DNA from: Syntrophaceae bacterium UBA6087
GTDB taxonomy: Bacteria > Desulfobacterota > Desulfomonilia > UBA1062
Reading direction: 5' to 3'
DNA length: 64,000 nt
Assembly (NCBI GenBank): GCA_002448235.1
Contig: DIXF01000001.1
Location: 62,001-126,000 of the forward strand
Part shown: one piece after another, positions 34,654-43,695 of the stretch
How the letters are laid out: each line of letters starts with the position of its first letter
How positions within the stretch are numbered: position 1 is the stretch's first letter
Notes under the pieces: model-generated
Databases searched by the model: none
What the model saw: the letters and a program-made list of their open reading frames with translations, nothing else
Told to the model about the DNA's origin: nothing
Program-made: the position numbers and the translations under genes

Positions 34654-35786
34654 AGCTCGATCTCCTCTCCCGGCGATAAGCTCTCGGAATTCGCATCGAA
34701 GAAGCAGCTTACGATCGTCCCGCCGTTTTCTCCGGCATGCACCCGAAGATTCGCCCCGATCATGCGGGCGCGGTAATTCATGATGCGCAGCCCCATGCCC
34801 TGCGAAACTGTCTCGGAGTCCATGCCTGTGCCGTTGTCCCGGACGTCCATGCGCACGACTCCCTCTTCTTCCACGAGCTCGATCGTCACCCTGTTTGCCT
34901 TGCCGTGCTCGATCGCGTTGCGGACCGATTCCTTGACGATGTAGTAAAGGTGGGTCGCCCGCGTATTGTCCCGGACCGAAACCGGCTCCGGGCAGGTAAA
35001 TGTGCACGAAATGCCGAAAATCTCCGAGATAGAGTCCGCGAGTTCCCCCAGGGCGTACGCGAAGCCGTTCGCCGTGAGGTGGACGGGGCACAGGCCTCTG
35101 GCAAGCCGCCTTGTCTTGCGGATAGCATCTTTTACCAGGCTGTTGATCTCTTCCGCATAGGGGACGTCACCCGGTGACGAAACCTGGAGGTTCTTCTTCA
35201 GCACCTTTGTCATGACCTCGATGCCCACCAGGTGCTGGCCGAGGTCGTCGTGGAGTTCACTCCCTATCTTGCGGCGTTCGCGTTCGGATATCCCGAGGAT
35301 CTCTTTTTCGAGCTGCTTGCGCTCCGTGATATCGAGCATGGAGGCGATAGTGCGCTTGGTGCCCGGGATGACGGCAATGGTCATGAAGATGTCTTTGCGC
35401 TCGCCCTGCTTTGTCACTATTCTGAACTCGTAGTTCCGGGGCGCCGCTCCCGGGTCTTCCCTCCGGGCGAGGTGATACTGCAAAAGCCGGCCGAGATCCT
35501 CCTCTGCAACGTAATGAGTCCAGGACTTGCCCACGATATCTTTCTTGGAGTATCCCGTCACCATCTCGAATTCGACATTGAGCATGGATATGGTCGTATC
35601 CTCCTCGATGACGATCGTTGCGGTGCCGGTGTTTTCGAAGAATGTTCCATAAAAGGCATCCGACTGCTTCAATGCATCCTCCACCTGTTCCGGTCCTGCT
35701 TCATTTTCCATGAGCGTGTCGAGGCGGAGTTTCAGCAGCGTATTTTCTTCAATAAGCTCTGCCCTTGTTTTGCGTTTCTCTCCCAT
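34650..35786 (-). CDS. PAS-domain sensor histidine kinase, NarX/DegS type
   Basis: 378 residues, without transmembrane segments, so it is a cytoplasmic sensor. Residues 41-155 form a PAS domain (FFENTGTATIVIEEDTTISM). The HisKA_3 dimerisation helix has the phospho-accepting His 179 (ELHDDLGQHL), and the HATPase domain has VKESVRNAIEHGKA and DNGTGMD. ATG 35786 was chosen over the earlier 35963 because upstream codons look non-coding and AGGGG precedes it. It forms a pair with the overlapping NarL-type regulator. The signal sensed by PAS is unknown. Confidence 0.9.
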   Translation of the reverse strand: MGEKRKTRAELIEENTLLKLRLDTLMENEAGPEQVEDALKQSDAFYGTFFENTGTATIVIEEDTTISMLNVEFEMVTGYSKKDIVGKSWTHYVAEEDLGRLLQYHLARREDPGAAPRNYEFRIVTKQGERKDIFMTIAVIPGTKRTIASMLDITERKQLEKEILGISERERRKIGSELHDDLGQHLVGIEVMTKVLKKNLQVSSPGDVPYAEEINSLVKDAIRKTRRLARGLCPVHLTANGFAYALGELADSISEIFGISCTFTCPEPVSVRDNTRATHLYYIVKESVRNAIEHGKANRVTIELVEEEGVVRMDVRDNGTGMDSETVSQGMGLRIMNYRARMIGANLRVHAGENGGTIVSCFFDANSESLSPGEEIEL

Positions 35787-35918
35787 GAGCCCCTCATGCC
35801 GGTAAAGGCACCTTGAAAGGCATTCTACCTCATCACTTTGAGCACGTCCACGAATATTCTGCCGTAACGCTGGGCAGGTAGGTCGGGAAGAGAAGGGGGA
35901 GGAGAAAAGGGAAAACAC

Positions 35919-35952
35919 AATCAAGGGGGAGAACCGTTCCTCCCCCCTGATT
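35919..35952 (-). terminator. Terminator between glycosyltransferase and kinase genes
   Basis: AATCA-x-GGGGGAG pairs with CTCCCCC-x-TGATT (one mismatch) around an 8-base loop. On the minus strand it is followed by a modest T-rich stretch (GTGTTTTCCC). It probably ends the glycosyltransferase transcript. Confidence 0.55.
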
Positions 35953-36109
35953 GCGTCGGGCATGGGCGTATCCTGTCACGAAGCGACGCCTTCTTGAGGG
36001 ATCTCCGTAATCGACAGGTCTTCGCTTCTGATCGTAGTGATGCTGTGTAACGCTCGTTGTATGACAATATGTCGCTGTTGATCAGGAAATCATGAAATAA
36101 CGCCTGTTG

Positions 36110-37159
36110 TCAAGATGATTTCCGGGCGGGTGCAGGTTTTTCACCCTCGGGAGATGCGGTTTTGGGCTCATCGGACATGATGCGGGATATGGCTCTGCGG
36201 TTGAGAAGGACGTCTTTCCGCAGGAAGTTGATCTGGGATGCGAGAAAGCCGAAGGAAAGGATCTGCATACCGCCGAGGATGAACAGGATCATCAGCGTGA
36301 GCAGGGGCCTGTTCGGATTAAGGGCCTCCTGGAAGTACAGCATGAAGAAGAACACCCCCAGCCCCAGGCCGATAAGTGTAAGGACAACGCCTAAGAGCCC
36401 GAATAGCAGGCTCGGCCTCTCGAACACGGTGAAGATGATGTGGGAGATCGCAGTTGCCCGGAAGGTGAATTTAGAGCTGCCCCGTTTGCGGGATGTGAGC
36501 GTGGCCGGGATTTCTTTAACCCGGTACCCCATGGCGAGAAGCTTCGAAAGGATTTCCAGGTGAATTTCCTTTCCGTCCGATTCAAGGTCGAGGCTTTCGA
36601 TTACCTCGTTACGGTAGCAGCGGACAATACAGGTCAGGGTATGAATCCCCTCGGGTATCGCCAACTGGAGTATCTTGTTGCCGATCCGCGAGATGAAAAG
36701 TCTGTCCCGCGGTACTCCTTCCGTCGTTCCACCCTCCATGTACGCGCTTGCAAGGACCACGTCGACATCCCTCTCTTCGTCCAGCACCTTTGCCATTTCG
36801 AGGATGTATTTCGGGTCATAGGAAAGGTCGGCGTCAATGGTGGCGATGTATTTCCCCCGGGAGGCTTTGAGCCCGTAGCGCAGCGCCTTGCCCCTTCCGC
36901 CGTTCTTCCAGTAAGACACCACGCGGACGTGCGTGTTCTTACCGGCAATCGAATCGAGGAGGGCCAGGGTTTCGTCTGTGCTCCCGTCATTGACCGGAAT
37001 GATCTCGAAGCTTTTCCCCGATGAGGCGAGCATCTGCGTGATTCTCAGGATCGTCTGTTCGGCATTGTCCTGTTCGTTGTACATGGGGACAATGACGCTG
37101 ATGTCCGGTGAAGAGGCTATGCCGGATTGCTTATGTCCATTTGCCATCGGATGCATCAT
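36110..37159 (-). CDS. Family 2 glycosyltransferase, polyprenol-phosphate type
   Basis: About 349 residues. The GT-A domain starts ISVIVPMYNEQDNAEQTI and has the nucleotide/metal motif IDADLSYDP, as in dolichol/undecaprenol-phosphate sugar transferases (DPM1, GtrB, ArnC). Two C-terminal transmembrane helices (LLFGLLGVVLTLIGLGLGVFF and LLTLMILFILGGMQILSFGF) anchor it. It likely moves a sugar from a nucleotide to a lipid phosphate at the inner membrane. The start is uncertain (37159, 37156 or 37147). An in-frame start at 37312 would place codons across a terminator and is rejected. Confidence 0.85.
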   Translation of the reverse strand: MMHPMANGHKQSGIASSPDISVIVPMYNEQDNAEQTILRITQMLASSGKSFEIIPVNDGSTDETLALLDSIAGKNTHVRVVSYWKNGGRGKALRYGLKASRGKYIATIDADLSYDPKYILEMAKVLDEERDVDVVLASAYMEGGTTEGVPRDRLFISRIGNKILQLAIPEGIHTLTCIVRCYRNEVIESLDLESDGKEIHLEILSKLLAMGYRVKEIPATLTSRKRGSSKFTFRATAISHIIFTVFERPSLLFGLLGVVLTLIGLGLGVFFFMLYFQEALNPNRPLLTLMILFILGGMQILSFGFLASQINFLRKDVLLNRRAISRIMSDEPKTASPEGEKPAPARKSS

Positions 37160-37701
37160 AATAAATAATTCGGAGAGTGTATAGCATATCTTTACCTTCA
37201 CCGGCGGATTCCGGGGAATATCCATAACCGAAGAAGGATCCGGCATTGCCGGCAGCAGGCGCACGGCTCTTCTCTCAAGGGGAAAAAGAAAAAGGACCTC
37301 TTGATTTTCCAAGAGATCCTTCTTCCTTTTTAAGGGAGGAGTTTAGGGGTACTTTTTACAAATTAAAAATCCCAATAGGGAAACTCTCTGTAAGCATATA
37401 AGACAATGCAATGAAAATGCCATGATATAAGATATTATAATCTATTGATAATAAAGATAAAAAAATGACCGAGAAAGGAGGGGTGTTTCGGGGGGGAGAA
37501 AAAGCCGATCCATTTTAGGAAATAATTTTCCCAGGTTCCGGGAGAAGTCGTTTTCCATCTCGGGGCCGAAGGGGTATATGCGTGGGACGGCGATGCTTGA
37601 GGGGTCATCTGATTTCCCCGTGGGGGCAAAAAGGGGACTCTTGCGTGCAGCGGCGAGCTTGCGGGGCATCCGCAGGGACCAGGCGCTGAACCGGGATATT
37701 T
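37160..37701. other. Gap between the PHP gene and the glycosyltransferase
   Basis: About 540 bases with a terminator at 37283-37321 and otherwise no gene or repeat I can support. The middle is AT-rich (37340-37470) and may hold the glycosyltransferase or a cryptic promoter. Confidence 0.4.
37283..37321 (-). terminator. Terminator downstream of the PHP operon
   Basis: On the minus strand AAGGA-x-CTCTTG pairs with CAAGAG-x-TCCTT (11 pairs and one mismatch, 37310-37321 with 37292-37303), followed by a T-rich run (TTTCTTTTT). Confidence 0.7.
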
Positions 37702-38538
37702 TTAACAGCCCTTGTCCAGTTTCCCGAGGAAGATTGCAAGGCCCTGCCTGTCGAGCCCGGAGCCGCCAAGCGTCATACCGTTATGGCCGGAGCCGTGATA
37801 ATCCGTGCCTCCGGTTGCTATGAGGCCGAACTCATGCGCAATCTCTGTATAGAGCTTTCTCTGAGCCCTGGTATGTTCCGGATAAAATATTTCTATCCCG
37901 TGAAGGCCCTGGCGGGCAAGGCCGCCGATATACTCTCTCAGTCCGTCCTTTGAGAGGTTCAGGGTAAAGGGATGGGCGAGAACCGTCACCCCGCCGAAGC
38001 GCACGATCGCCTCGATGGCTTCGGTGCTGGTCATCCTGTCTTTTTCAACGTATGCGGGCTTGCCTTTGCCGAGGAAGCGCGAAAAGGCGTCTTCAAAATC
38101 TCGGACATGCCCTTTCCGGATAAGGACCTTTGCAATATGAGGCCGTCCGATCTGGCCTTCCTGCGCCATCTCGGAAACCTCCGAGGCCGTAATGTTGATG
38201 CCCAGGGAGTTCAGCTTGTCGATGATCTTCGGAAGCCGTACATTTCTGGCCGTCTGCAGGCGTTCGAGGAGGGGATCGAATTCCGAAGGGAATGAGGGGA
38301 AGTAGCCGAGGATATGGAAAGTTCCGGGATCGTACGCAATGCTGAGCTCCACGCCCGGAATCACCCGTAAGCCGTTATGCTCGGAGTTCATCGCCTCTCG
38401 TGCTCCGGCGAGGGTGTCATGGTCGGTGATGGCTATGGTTTCGAGGCCGGAAAACCGGGCGAGGGACAGAATCTGTTCCGGGCTTAAATCTCCGTCGGAT
38501 GCCCGTGTATGGATGTGAAGATCTGCCTTGATGTGCAA
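37702..38538 (-). CDS. PHP-domain phosphoesterase (TrpH/RNase AM type)
   Basis: 278 residues starting at TTG 38538 behind AAGGAAAG. The metal-binding motifs are DLHIHTRASDGDL (7-19), ITDHDT (37-42), PGVEL and the late GTDYHG, the complete PHP set. Family members hydrolyse 3',5'-nucleoside bisphosphates or remove 5' nucleotides from RNA. It follows the receiver gene by nine bases, the last of a three-gene operon with the GpgS-like glycosyltransferase. A link between phosphoester hydrolysis and sugar-phosphate metabolism is possible but unproven. Confidence 0.87.
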   Translation of the reverse strand: MHIKADLHIHTRASDGDLSPEQILSLARFSGLETIAITDHDTLAGAREAMNSEHNGLRVIPGVELSIAYDPGTFHILGYFPSFPSEFDPLLERLQTARNVRLPKIIDKLNSLGINITASEVSEMAQEGQIGRPHIAKVLIRKGHVRDFEDAFSRFLGKGKPAYVEKDRMTSTEAIEAIVRFGGVTVLAHPFTLNLSKDGLREYIGGLARQGLHGIEIFYPEHTRAQRKLYTEIAHEFGLIATGGTDYHGSGHNGMTLGGSGLDRQGLAIFLGKLDKGC

Positions 38539-38547
38539 CGTCTTTCC

Positions 38548-38913
38548 TTATCCCGGGACAGAGGCCTCGAGGACTTGGGCTATCTTTTTCTTCAGCTCGG
38601 TCAAGTCGGAGGATTTTACCACATAGGCATCTGCGGCGATGGATTTTACATCGACCTTATAGCTTCCGTAAGCGCTGCATAAGATAACCGGCAGGTTATA
38701 ATACTTGTTCCTGATCTCCTGGAGGACATCCAGGCCGTTCGAAGAAACCATTTTGATATCGAGGACAACGACGTCGGGCCGCTCTTTCTCGATGCGGTCA
38801 AGGATGTCGTTCCCGTCGGCTGCCAGGGCAACGTCATATCCTTCTTCCTTCAGCTCTTCGGAATACAGCAGCCTGATATGCTTCTCATCATCAACGATCA
38901 ATACCTTTGCCAT
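38548..38913 (-). CDS. Stand-alone receiver-domain response regulator
   Basis: 121 residues, a single CheY-like domain with no output domain. The acidic pair is DDE (8-10), phospho-acceptor Asp 52 (VVLDIKM), Ser/Thr in CSAYGSY and Lys in VVKSSDL. AAAGGAG precedes the ATG. It sits between a glycosyltransferase and a PHP enzyme, with 9- and 16-base gaps, so it may regulate one of them by protein contact. No kinase lies next to it. Confidence 0.9.
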   Translation of the reverse strand: MAKVLIVDDEKHIRLLYSEELKEEGYDVALAADGNDILDRIEKERPDVVVLDIKMVSSNGLDVLQEIRNKYYNLPVILCSAYGSYKVDVKSIAADAYVVKSSDLTELKKKIAQVLEASVPG

Positions 38914-38929
38914 AGGCTACTCCTTTTTT

Positions 38930-40144
38930 TCAACTCCACCTGTCAATGATGTACGGTTTTGTCTGTTCGAAGATCAAACACATGTCCTCGATGAATTCTT
39001 CCGCCTGCAGCACGGACATCCCTTCGGTCTTATTCACGTAGGAGAGGGTCATTCCATAGAACAAAGGAATGAGTACCTCGATCATTTTATTCCGGTCCAC
39101 GGTCTTCTTGTGGCAGCTGAGCGCAAAATCGAACAGCGTTTTGGCCCAGACAGGGACGGGCATCTCGAACTGGTCCATGGGGAGTGACGCTACCTCGCGA
39201 ACCTTCTGGAGGTTTTCGAACGAGAGGATGGACCGGTATGTCTCCCAGTGTGAGTTGAAACCTTCACGGAAGCGCTGGTACAGCTTTTCCTTATTTACCG
39301 AGACCGGCGGCGGCGTCTCCACCTCTGAAGTCCCGAATCCGAAAATTGCCGTAGGTTTGCTCCATTTCGTGGATTTCCACTTGGGATGGTATGAGGTCAT
39401 GAGGTTGAAGACCGTCGCCACGATCTGTCTGAACATGGGGCCGAGATCCGTTGCAGGGTCCTTGAGCTCGCTCACCTTCGGTTTGCCCATGAATGCCTGG
39501 CATATGGGGACCCCCTCGTTCATCGCGATGGTGGTCATCCAGATGTCGACTCCGTACTGGCTTACGTCTTCATCCCACAGCTCGTTCTTCAAAAACACGC
39601 TCGCCATGGCGCCGGAAAAGCCGAAGTCGCCGCCGATGGGCTGCCGGACGCGCCTGCCGTAGAGGCAGCGGGTCAGGGGATAGACAATGTTGTTCGTGAT
39701 GGTCCCGTCATACTTGTGCCGTGTGTAGAGCGGCGAAACGAAGGCAAAATCCTTGAAAAGCGGTTCTCCAAGATTCTTTACCCATCGGGGCGTGACGTTC
39801 TTGAGGTCCGCTTCCAGGACCACTACGGCCCTGGCGTTGAGCTCGATGACCTTCCGGAACAGATTTTTCAGGTTCTGCCCCTTGCCCTTCACCCCTTTCG
39901 GCGTGGAGAGGTAGATCTTGGGTATATCCAGGGTATCCGCATTCATAAAGGACTTGCCCGTGCCGTCGGTGCTGGCGTTATCGCAATTTATGATTACCGA
40001 ATCCAGATGGCCGAAATATTCTTTCAATCCAAGTGCAGCCTGCGAGGTGGGGAAGCCTATGAGGGATGCTTCGTTGTAAGAGGGGATACCGATTACGATA
40101 TCTGCTCTTTTTATCTGAGCCGGATTCTCTTCAAAGGCCGTCAT
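38930..40144 (-). CDS. GpgS-like glycosyltransferase (glucosyl-3-phosphoglycerate synthase type)
   Basis: 404 residues of GT-A fold. IVIGIPSYNEASLIGFPTSQ binds the nucleotide, VVLEADLKNVTP holds a variant D-x-D, and PIGGDFGFSGAMASVFL and a long helical C-terminus match glucosyl-3-phosphoglycerate and mannosylglycerate synthases. These make compatible solutes (glucosylglycerate, mannosylglycerate) for osmotic or nitrogen stress. No separate phosphatase is seen, but the PHP enzyme of the same operon could fill that step; this is inference. GGAG lies nine bases before the ATG. Confidence 0.75.
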   Translation of the reverse strand: MTAFEENPAQIKRADIVIGIPSYNEASLIGFPTSQAALGLKEYFGHLDSVIINCDNASTDGTGKSFMNADTLDIPKIYLSTPKGVKGKGQNLKNLFRKVIELNARAVVVLEADLKNVTPRWVKNLGEPLFKDFAFVSPLYTRHKYDGTITNNIVYPLTRCLYGRRVRQPIGGDFGFSGAMASVFLKNELWDEDVSQYGVDIWMTTIAMNEGVPICQAFMGKPKVSELKDPATDLGPMFRQIVATVFNLMTSYHPKWKSTKWSKPTAIFGFGTSEVETPPPVSVNKEKLYQRFREGFNSHWETYRSILSFENLQKVREVASLPMDQFEMPVPVWAKTLFDFALSCHKKTVDRNKMIEVLIPLFYGMTLSYVNKTEGMSVLQAEEFIEDMCLIFEQTKPYIIDRWS

Positions 40145-40275
40145 GCAATGTTCTCCAAATCAAGGTGATATCATTCCATTCTCGGTTATTTACTCTCTAA
40201 TGGCAATAGAAAATTTCCTTTCCAAAATGCCCTCTTGCCTTTTCACAGCAACTATGGGAATCTAAATAATTCAAA

Positions 40276-41958
40276 ATGCCGATACACGATAAACCCATCA
40301 TAGTGCAGAGCGACGGGAGTGTGCTCCTGGAGGTCCAGTCTCCCGAGTATGAGAAGGCCCGGGACGTGATCATGCCGTTTGCCGAGCTGATAAAATCACC
40401 CGAGTATGTCCATACCTACCGGATCACGCCTTTGAGCATCTGGAATGCCGCGGCTCTGGGCATCTACTATGACGACGTTGTCCAAAAGTTAAAAGATTAT
40501 TCGCGGTACGAGATCCCGGCAGGGGTGCTGTTCAGGATAAAAGATTCTTTTGACCGCTGGGATGCGGTGCGCATGACAAGGCACGGTGAAGGAACGCTCC
40601 GTGTTGAAACAAAAACGCCCGAAATCCTCGACCAGCTCGTTTCGAAACCGGGCATAAAAGACATGGTCATCGAACTCGACCCTCCACGTTCCTTTATCAT
40701 CGATGGTGCTACGAGGGGACGCTTCAAACATATGCTCATCAAGGCAGGATTCCCGGTGCACGACCTCGTCGGCTTCGACCCGGGAGACGGTCTGGAAGTC
40801 CGGCTGAGAGAGAAAACACTGGCCGGCAGTCCGTTCTCTCTACGCCAGTACCAGATCGAAGCGTGCAAGAATTTCTGGGCGGGCGGAAGCGTACGCGGAG
40901 GACAGGGCATCGTCGTGCTTCCCTGCGGGGCGGGAAAAACGGTCGTGGGCATCAATGCCATGGCGGTGGCCAAAACCCAGACGCTCATCCTCTGCACCAA
41001 CGTATCCGCCGTTCACCAGTGGATCCGGGAGCTGCTCGACAAGACGGATCTGAAGAGCGAGGACATCGGTGAATATACCGGCAATAAAAAAGAGATCAGG
41101 CCCGTTACGGTGACGACCTACCAGATTCTCACCTACCGGAAGGAAAAGACCGGCCCCTTCGAGCATATGAAGCTCATGGGCGCCATGAACTGGGGCCTGC
41201 TCATCTATGACGAAGTCCATGTGGTGCCTGCGCCGGTATTTCGAGCCACCACGGAGATTCAGGCCAAGCGAAGGCTCGGGCTCACCGCCACGCTTATCCG
41301 TGAAGACGGACTCGAAGAAGACGCTTTTTCCCTCGTGGGGCCGAAGTGCTTCGATGTGCCCTGGAAGGAGCTGGAGCTCAAAGGCTTCATCGCCGAGGCG
41401 TGCTGCTATGAGATCCGCCTGCCTCTGCCTCCGGAAAAAGAGCATGAGTATGCCATGGCAGGCGATCGTACACAGTTCAGGATTGCTTCTGAGAATGTCT
41501 ATAAAGAAAGGGCGATGAAGGAGCTTATCAAGAAGCACGCCAATGAACCGGTGCTCGTGATCGGCCAGTATGTGAGCCAGCTGAAGCGTATCTCGGATAC
41601 CCTGAAGGCGCCTCTCATTACCGGGACGACGCCGAACTCGAAACGCGACAGCCTTTACGGCGCATTCCGGAGGGGAGAGCTTCCGGTTCTCGTGGTTTCG
41701 AAAGTCGCCAATTTTGCCATAGATCTCCCCGACGCATCGGTGGCAATCCAGGTGTCAGGAACCTTCGGATCGAGGCAGGAAGAGGCGCAGCGGCTCGGCA
41801 GGATCTTGAGGCCGAAGGAAAGGATCTCCACGTTTTATACGCTGGTGAGCCGGCAGACCTCGGAAGAGGATTTTGCCCATAAAAGACAAATCTTCCTTGC
41901 AGAGCAGGGCTATAAGTACACCATCGAGGAATGGAGCAACAGTGACATCAACCTATGA
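40276..41958 (+). CDS. Bacterial XPB-type DNA helicase
   Basis: 560 residues of superfamily 2. After an N-terminal damage-recognition-like domain (1-180) come the Q-like SPFSLRQYQ, Walker A PCGAGKT (216-222), DEVH (312-315) and, decisive for XPB, the RED motif directly after TATLI (RED, 342-344). The second RecA domain ends with QRLGRILRPKE. XPB unwinds DNA 3' to 5' in eukaryotic and archaeal repair and transcription; bacterial copies are scattered. No ribosome-binding site precedes the ATG. It overlaps its partner gene by 17 bases. Confidence 0.9.
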   Translation: MPIHDKPIIVQSDGSVLLEVQSPEYEKARDVIMPFAELIKSPEYVHTYRITPLSIWNAAALGIYYDDVVQKLKDYSRYEIPAGVLFRIKDSFDRWDAVRMTRHGEGTLRVETKTPEILDQLVSKPGIKDMVIELDPPRSFIIDGATRGRFKHMLIKAGFPVHDLVGFDPGDGLEVRLREKTLAGSPFSLRQYQIEACKNFWAGGSVRGGQGIVVLPCGAGKTVVGINAMAVAKTQTLILCTNVSAVHQWIRELLDKTDLKSEDIGEYTGNKKEIRPVTVTTYQILTYRKEKTGPFEHMKLMGAMNWGLLIYDEVHVVPAPVFRATTEIQAKRRLGLTATLIREDGLEEDAFSLVGPKCFDVPWKELELKGFIAEACCYEIRLPLPPEKEHEYAMAGDRTQFRIASENVYKERAMKELIKKHANEPVLVIGQYVSQLKRISDTLKAPLITGTTPNSKRDSLYGAFRRGELPVLVVSKVANFAIDLPDASVAIQVSGTFGSRQEEAQRLGRILRPKERISTFYTLVSRQTSEEDFAHKRQIFLAEQGYKYTIEEWSNSDINL

Positions 41959-43693
41959 TCTGATCTCCCATATCCCGGGCTATATGGTAGAAATCCTTTC
42001 AGCCCGCATCCTCGGTAAATCCGTCGACACGTACAAGCTGGCGGAGGGATTGAGCGACGAGCAGCGGCTGGAAGGCATACTGACCGGCCTCTCCCACAGA
42101 CAACATTCTCTTCTCATGGATCTCTACGAGCTCGGCGGGAGCGTGCAGTGGGAGGTGCTGAATGCGCTTTACTGCCGTGACCTCGGGGAGCTCAGGCAGG
42201 ACCTCGTCTACCTGGGGGGGAAAGGTCTTGTTTTTCAGGGGGGCTTGAGCGCGAGGGATCCGATCATCCTTCTGCCGTCACTCTACCCACTCATGGAAGA
42301 AAGCCGCAGACGCTTTATCAGAAAAGTGGATGACTTGAGATGGGCGGCGTTGCCTCAGGTGAGTATATGGGGCCATATATCCTTGCTGAATACGCTCCGG
42401 ACGTCCCGGATACGCTGCAGGTCCGGAATGGAGCCATTCAAGCGCGGGTGGGAATTTCTCGAAGAAAGGCTCGGCGGCATGCTCGACCTCGAGAGGGTGT
42501 ACTGGGAACTCGTCGAGCTGGGCTGCATAAGAGAAAAAAAGGGCGTGCTGGAGGTTTCCCTGCAGGCAAGCACCGATTTTGCCATGGAGGGAGACGCGCG
42601 GTATTCTCTCTGGAGGTTCATCCAATCGTGCAGGCCCTACCCGGGCTTGGAGCACAAGGTCTTCAGTTCCGTAGCGGACAAGGCCGTCCGGCGTGATCTC
42701 CTCCTGAGAGCGCTTCATCTCTTCCTCCTCGGCAGGGACCCGGAAGAACCCAGGGGCAAGGAGATCGCCGGCTCACTGATCGATCTCTGGCTGGATCTCG
42801 GGATCCTGAGGAAAGACCTGGACGGCACATGGCTCTGCTTCGCCGATCAGGTATACAGGTCGCTGAAGACAGGCACTGCCGAGGCGCAATTACGACGCTA
42901 TTGCGATGATGTCGTGATACAGCCGGACATGGAGATACTCGTTCCGGGCGATTTCGACCCGGTGGATCTCCTGAATGTAGGAGAGATCGCGGACCTTATC
43001 CAGACCGATATCGTCAGCATCTACCGCCTCACCAAAAAATCGGTGTCCAGAGGTTTGAAGGAAGGCTGGGACGTTCAGAAGCTCAAGGGCTTCCTCGAAC
43101 GGATATCACGCCACCAGCTGCCCGACAATGTACGGAAGACCATTGAGGGCTGGGCCATGACGCGTGCAGAGGCCCACATCCTCCGCGGCACCTTCCTGGT
43201 ACTTTCCAGAGCGGATTGCAAAGCTTCCCGCGGGCTCAAAGAGGTTCTTCCCGGGATTTACCGGATACCTGAAAACTGTGAGGAAGAGATTATCGCCCTG
43301 CTCGACAAGAAGGATGTGACCGTCGTGGGGGCGGAGTCCGAGAGGGAGGCCGAAGAGGGCGCATCCTGGGGGAAACTCCTTCCCTTCCAGCTTACACAGA
43401 AGTGTCTGTGGAAAGAGGCCAGGAAGGAGGGTATTTTCCCGTTCGGAATGGTCTCTCCCCTCCCATACGGTTCGAAAGGGGAGGGGGTATTCGAGAAGGC
43501 CCTGAATGACGGCGAGACTATCGTCATTTTTTATCCGAAGCAGGGCTACGGCGAGATAGAGATGAAGAGAATCAGCCCGATCTACATTTACCGCAAGGGA
43601 GGGATTCCTTTTGTGGAGGCCTTCTGCGAGGACACCGGAGAAGGCGAGGTGTTCGATATCACCAAGGTCAGGGCACTGTTAAAGGGCGTCTGA
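41942..43693 (+). CDS. XPB-associated protein (Helicase_C_3-like)
   Basis: 583 residues from GTG 41942, which lies inside the end of the XPB gene. The region DDVVIQPDMEILVPGDFDPVDLL, then DIVSIYRLTKKSVSRGLKEG and LSRADCKASRG, matches the helicase-associated family (Rv0862c type) that accompanies bacterial XPB. The N-terminal 350 residues are helical and may be winged-helix repeats. Two genes with this overlap suggest a fixed complex. Its biochemical role is unknown; regulating or loading XPB at damaged DNA is the natural guess. Confidence 0.8.
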   Translation: MTSTYDLISHIPGYMVEILSARILGKSVDTYKLAEGLSDEQRLEGILTGLSHRQHSLLMDLYELGGSVQWEVLNALYCRDLGELRQDLVYLGGKGLVFQGGLSARDPIILLPSLYPLMEESRRRFIRKVDDLRWAALPQVSIWGHISLLNTLRTSRIRCRSGMEPFKRGWEFLEERLGGMLDLERVYWELVELGCIREKKGVLEVSLQASTDFAMEGDARYSLWRFIQSCRPYPGLEHKVFSSVADKAVRRDLLLRALHLFLLGRDPEEPRGKEIAGSLIDLWLDLGILRKDLDGTWLCFADQVYRSLKTGTAEAQLRRYCDDVVIQPDMEILVPGDFDPVDLLNVGEIADLIQTDIVSIYRLTKKSVSRGLKEGWDVQKLKGFLERISRHQLPDNVRKTIEGWAMTRAEAHILRGTFLVLSRADCKASRGLKEVLPGIYRIPENCEEEIIALLDKKDVTVVGAESEREAEEGASWGKLLPFQLTQKCLWKEARKEGIFPFGMVSPLPYGSKGEGVFEKALNDGETIVIFYPKQGYGEIEMKRISPIYIYRKGGIPFVEAFCEDTGEGEVFDITKVRALLKGV

Positions 43694-43695
43694 TA

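Noticed and set aside
33988..35091. Response regulator with a 145-residue N-terminal extension
   Set aside because: The extension is an Arg/Gly/Pro-rich shadow of the kinase gene; the GTG at 34653 gives a normal NarL protein.
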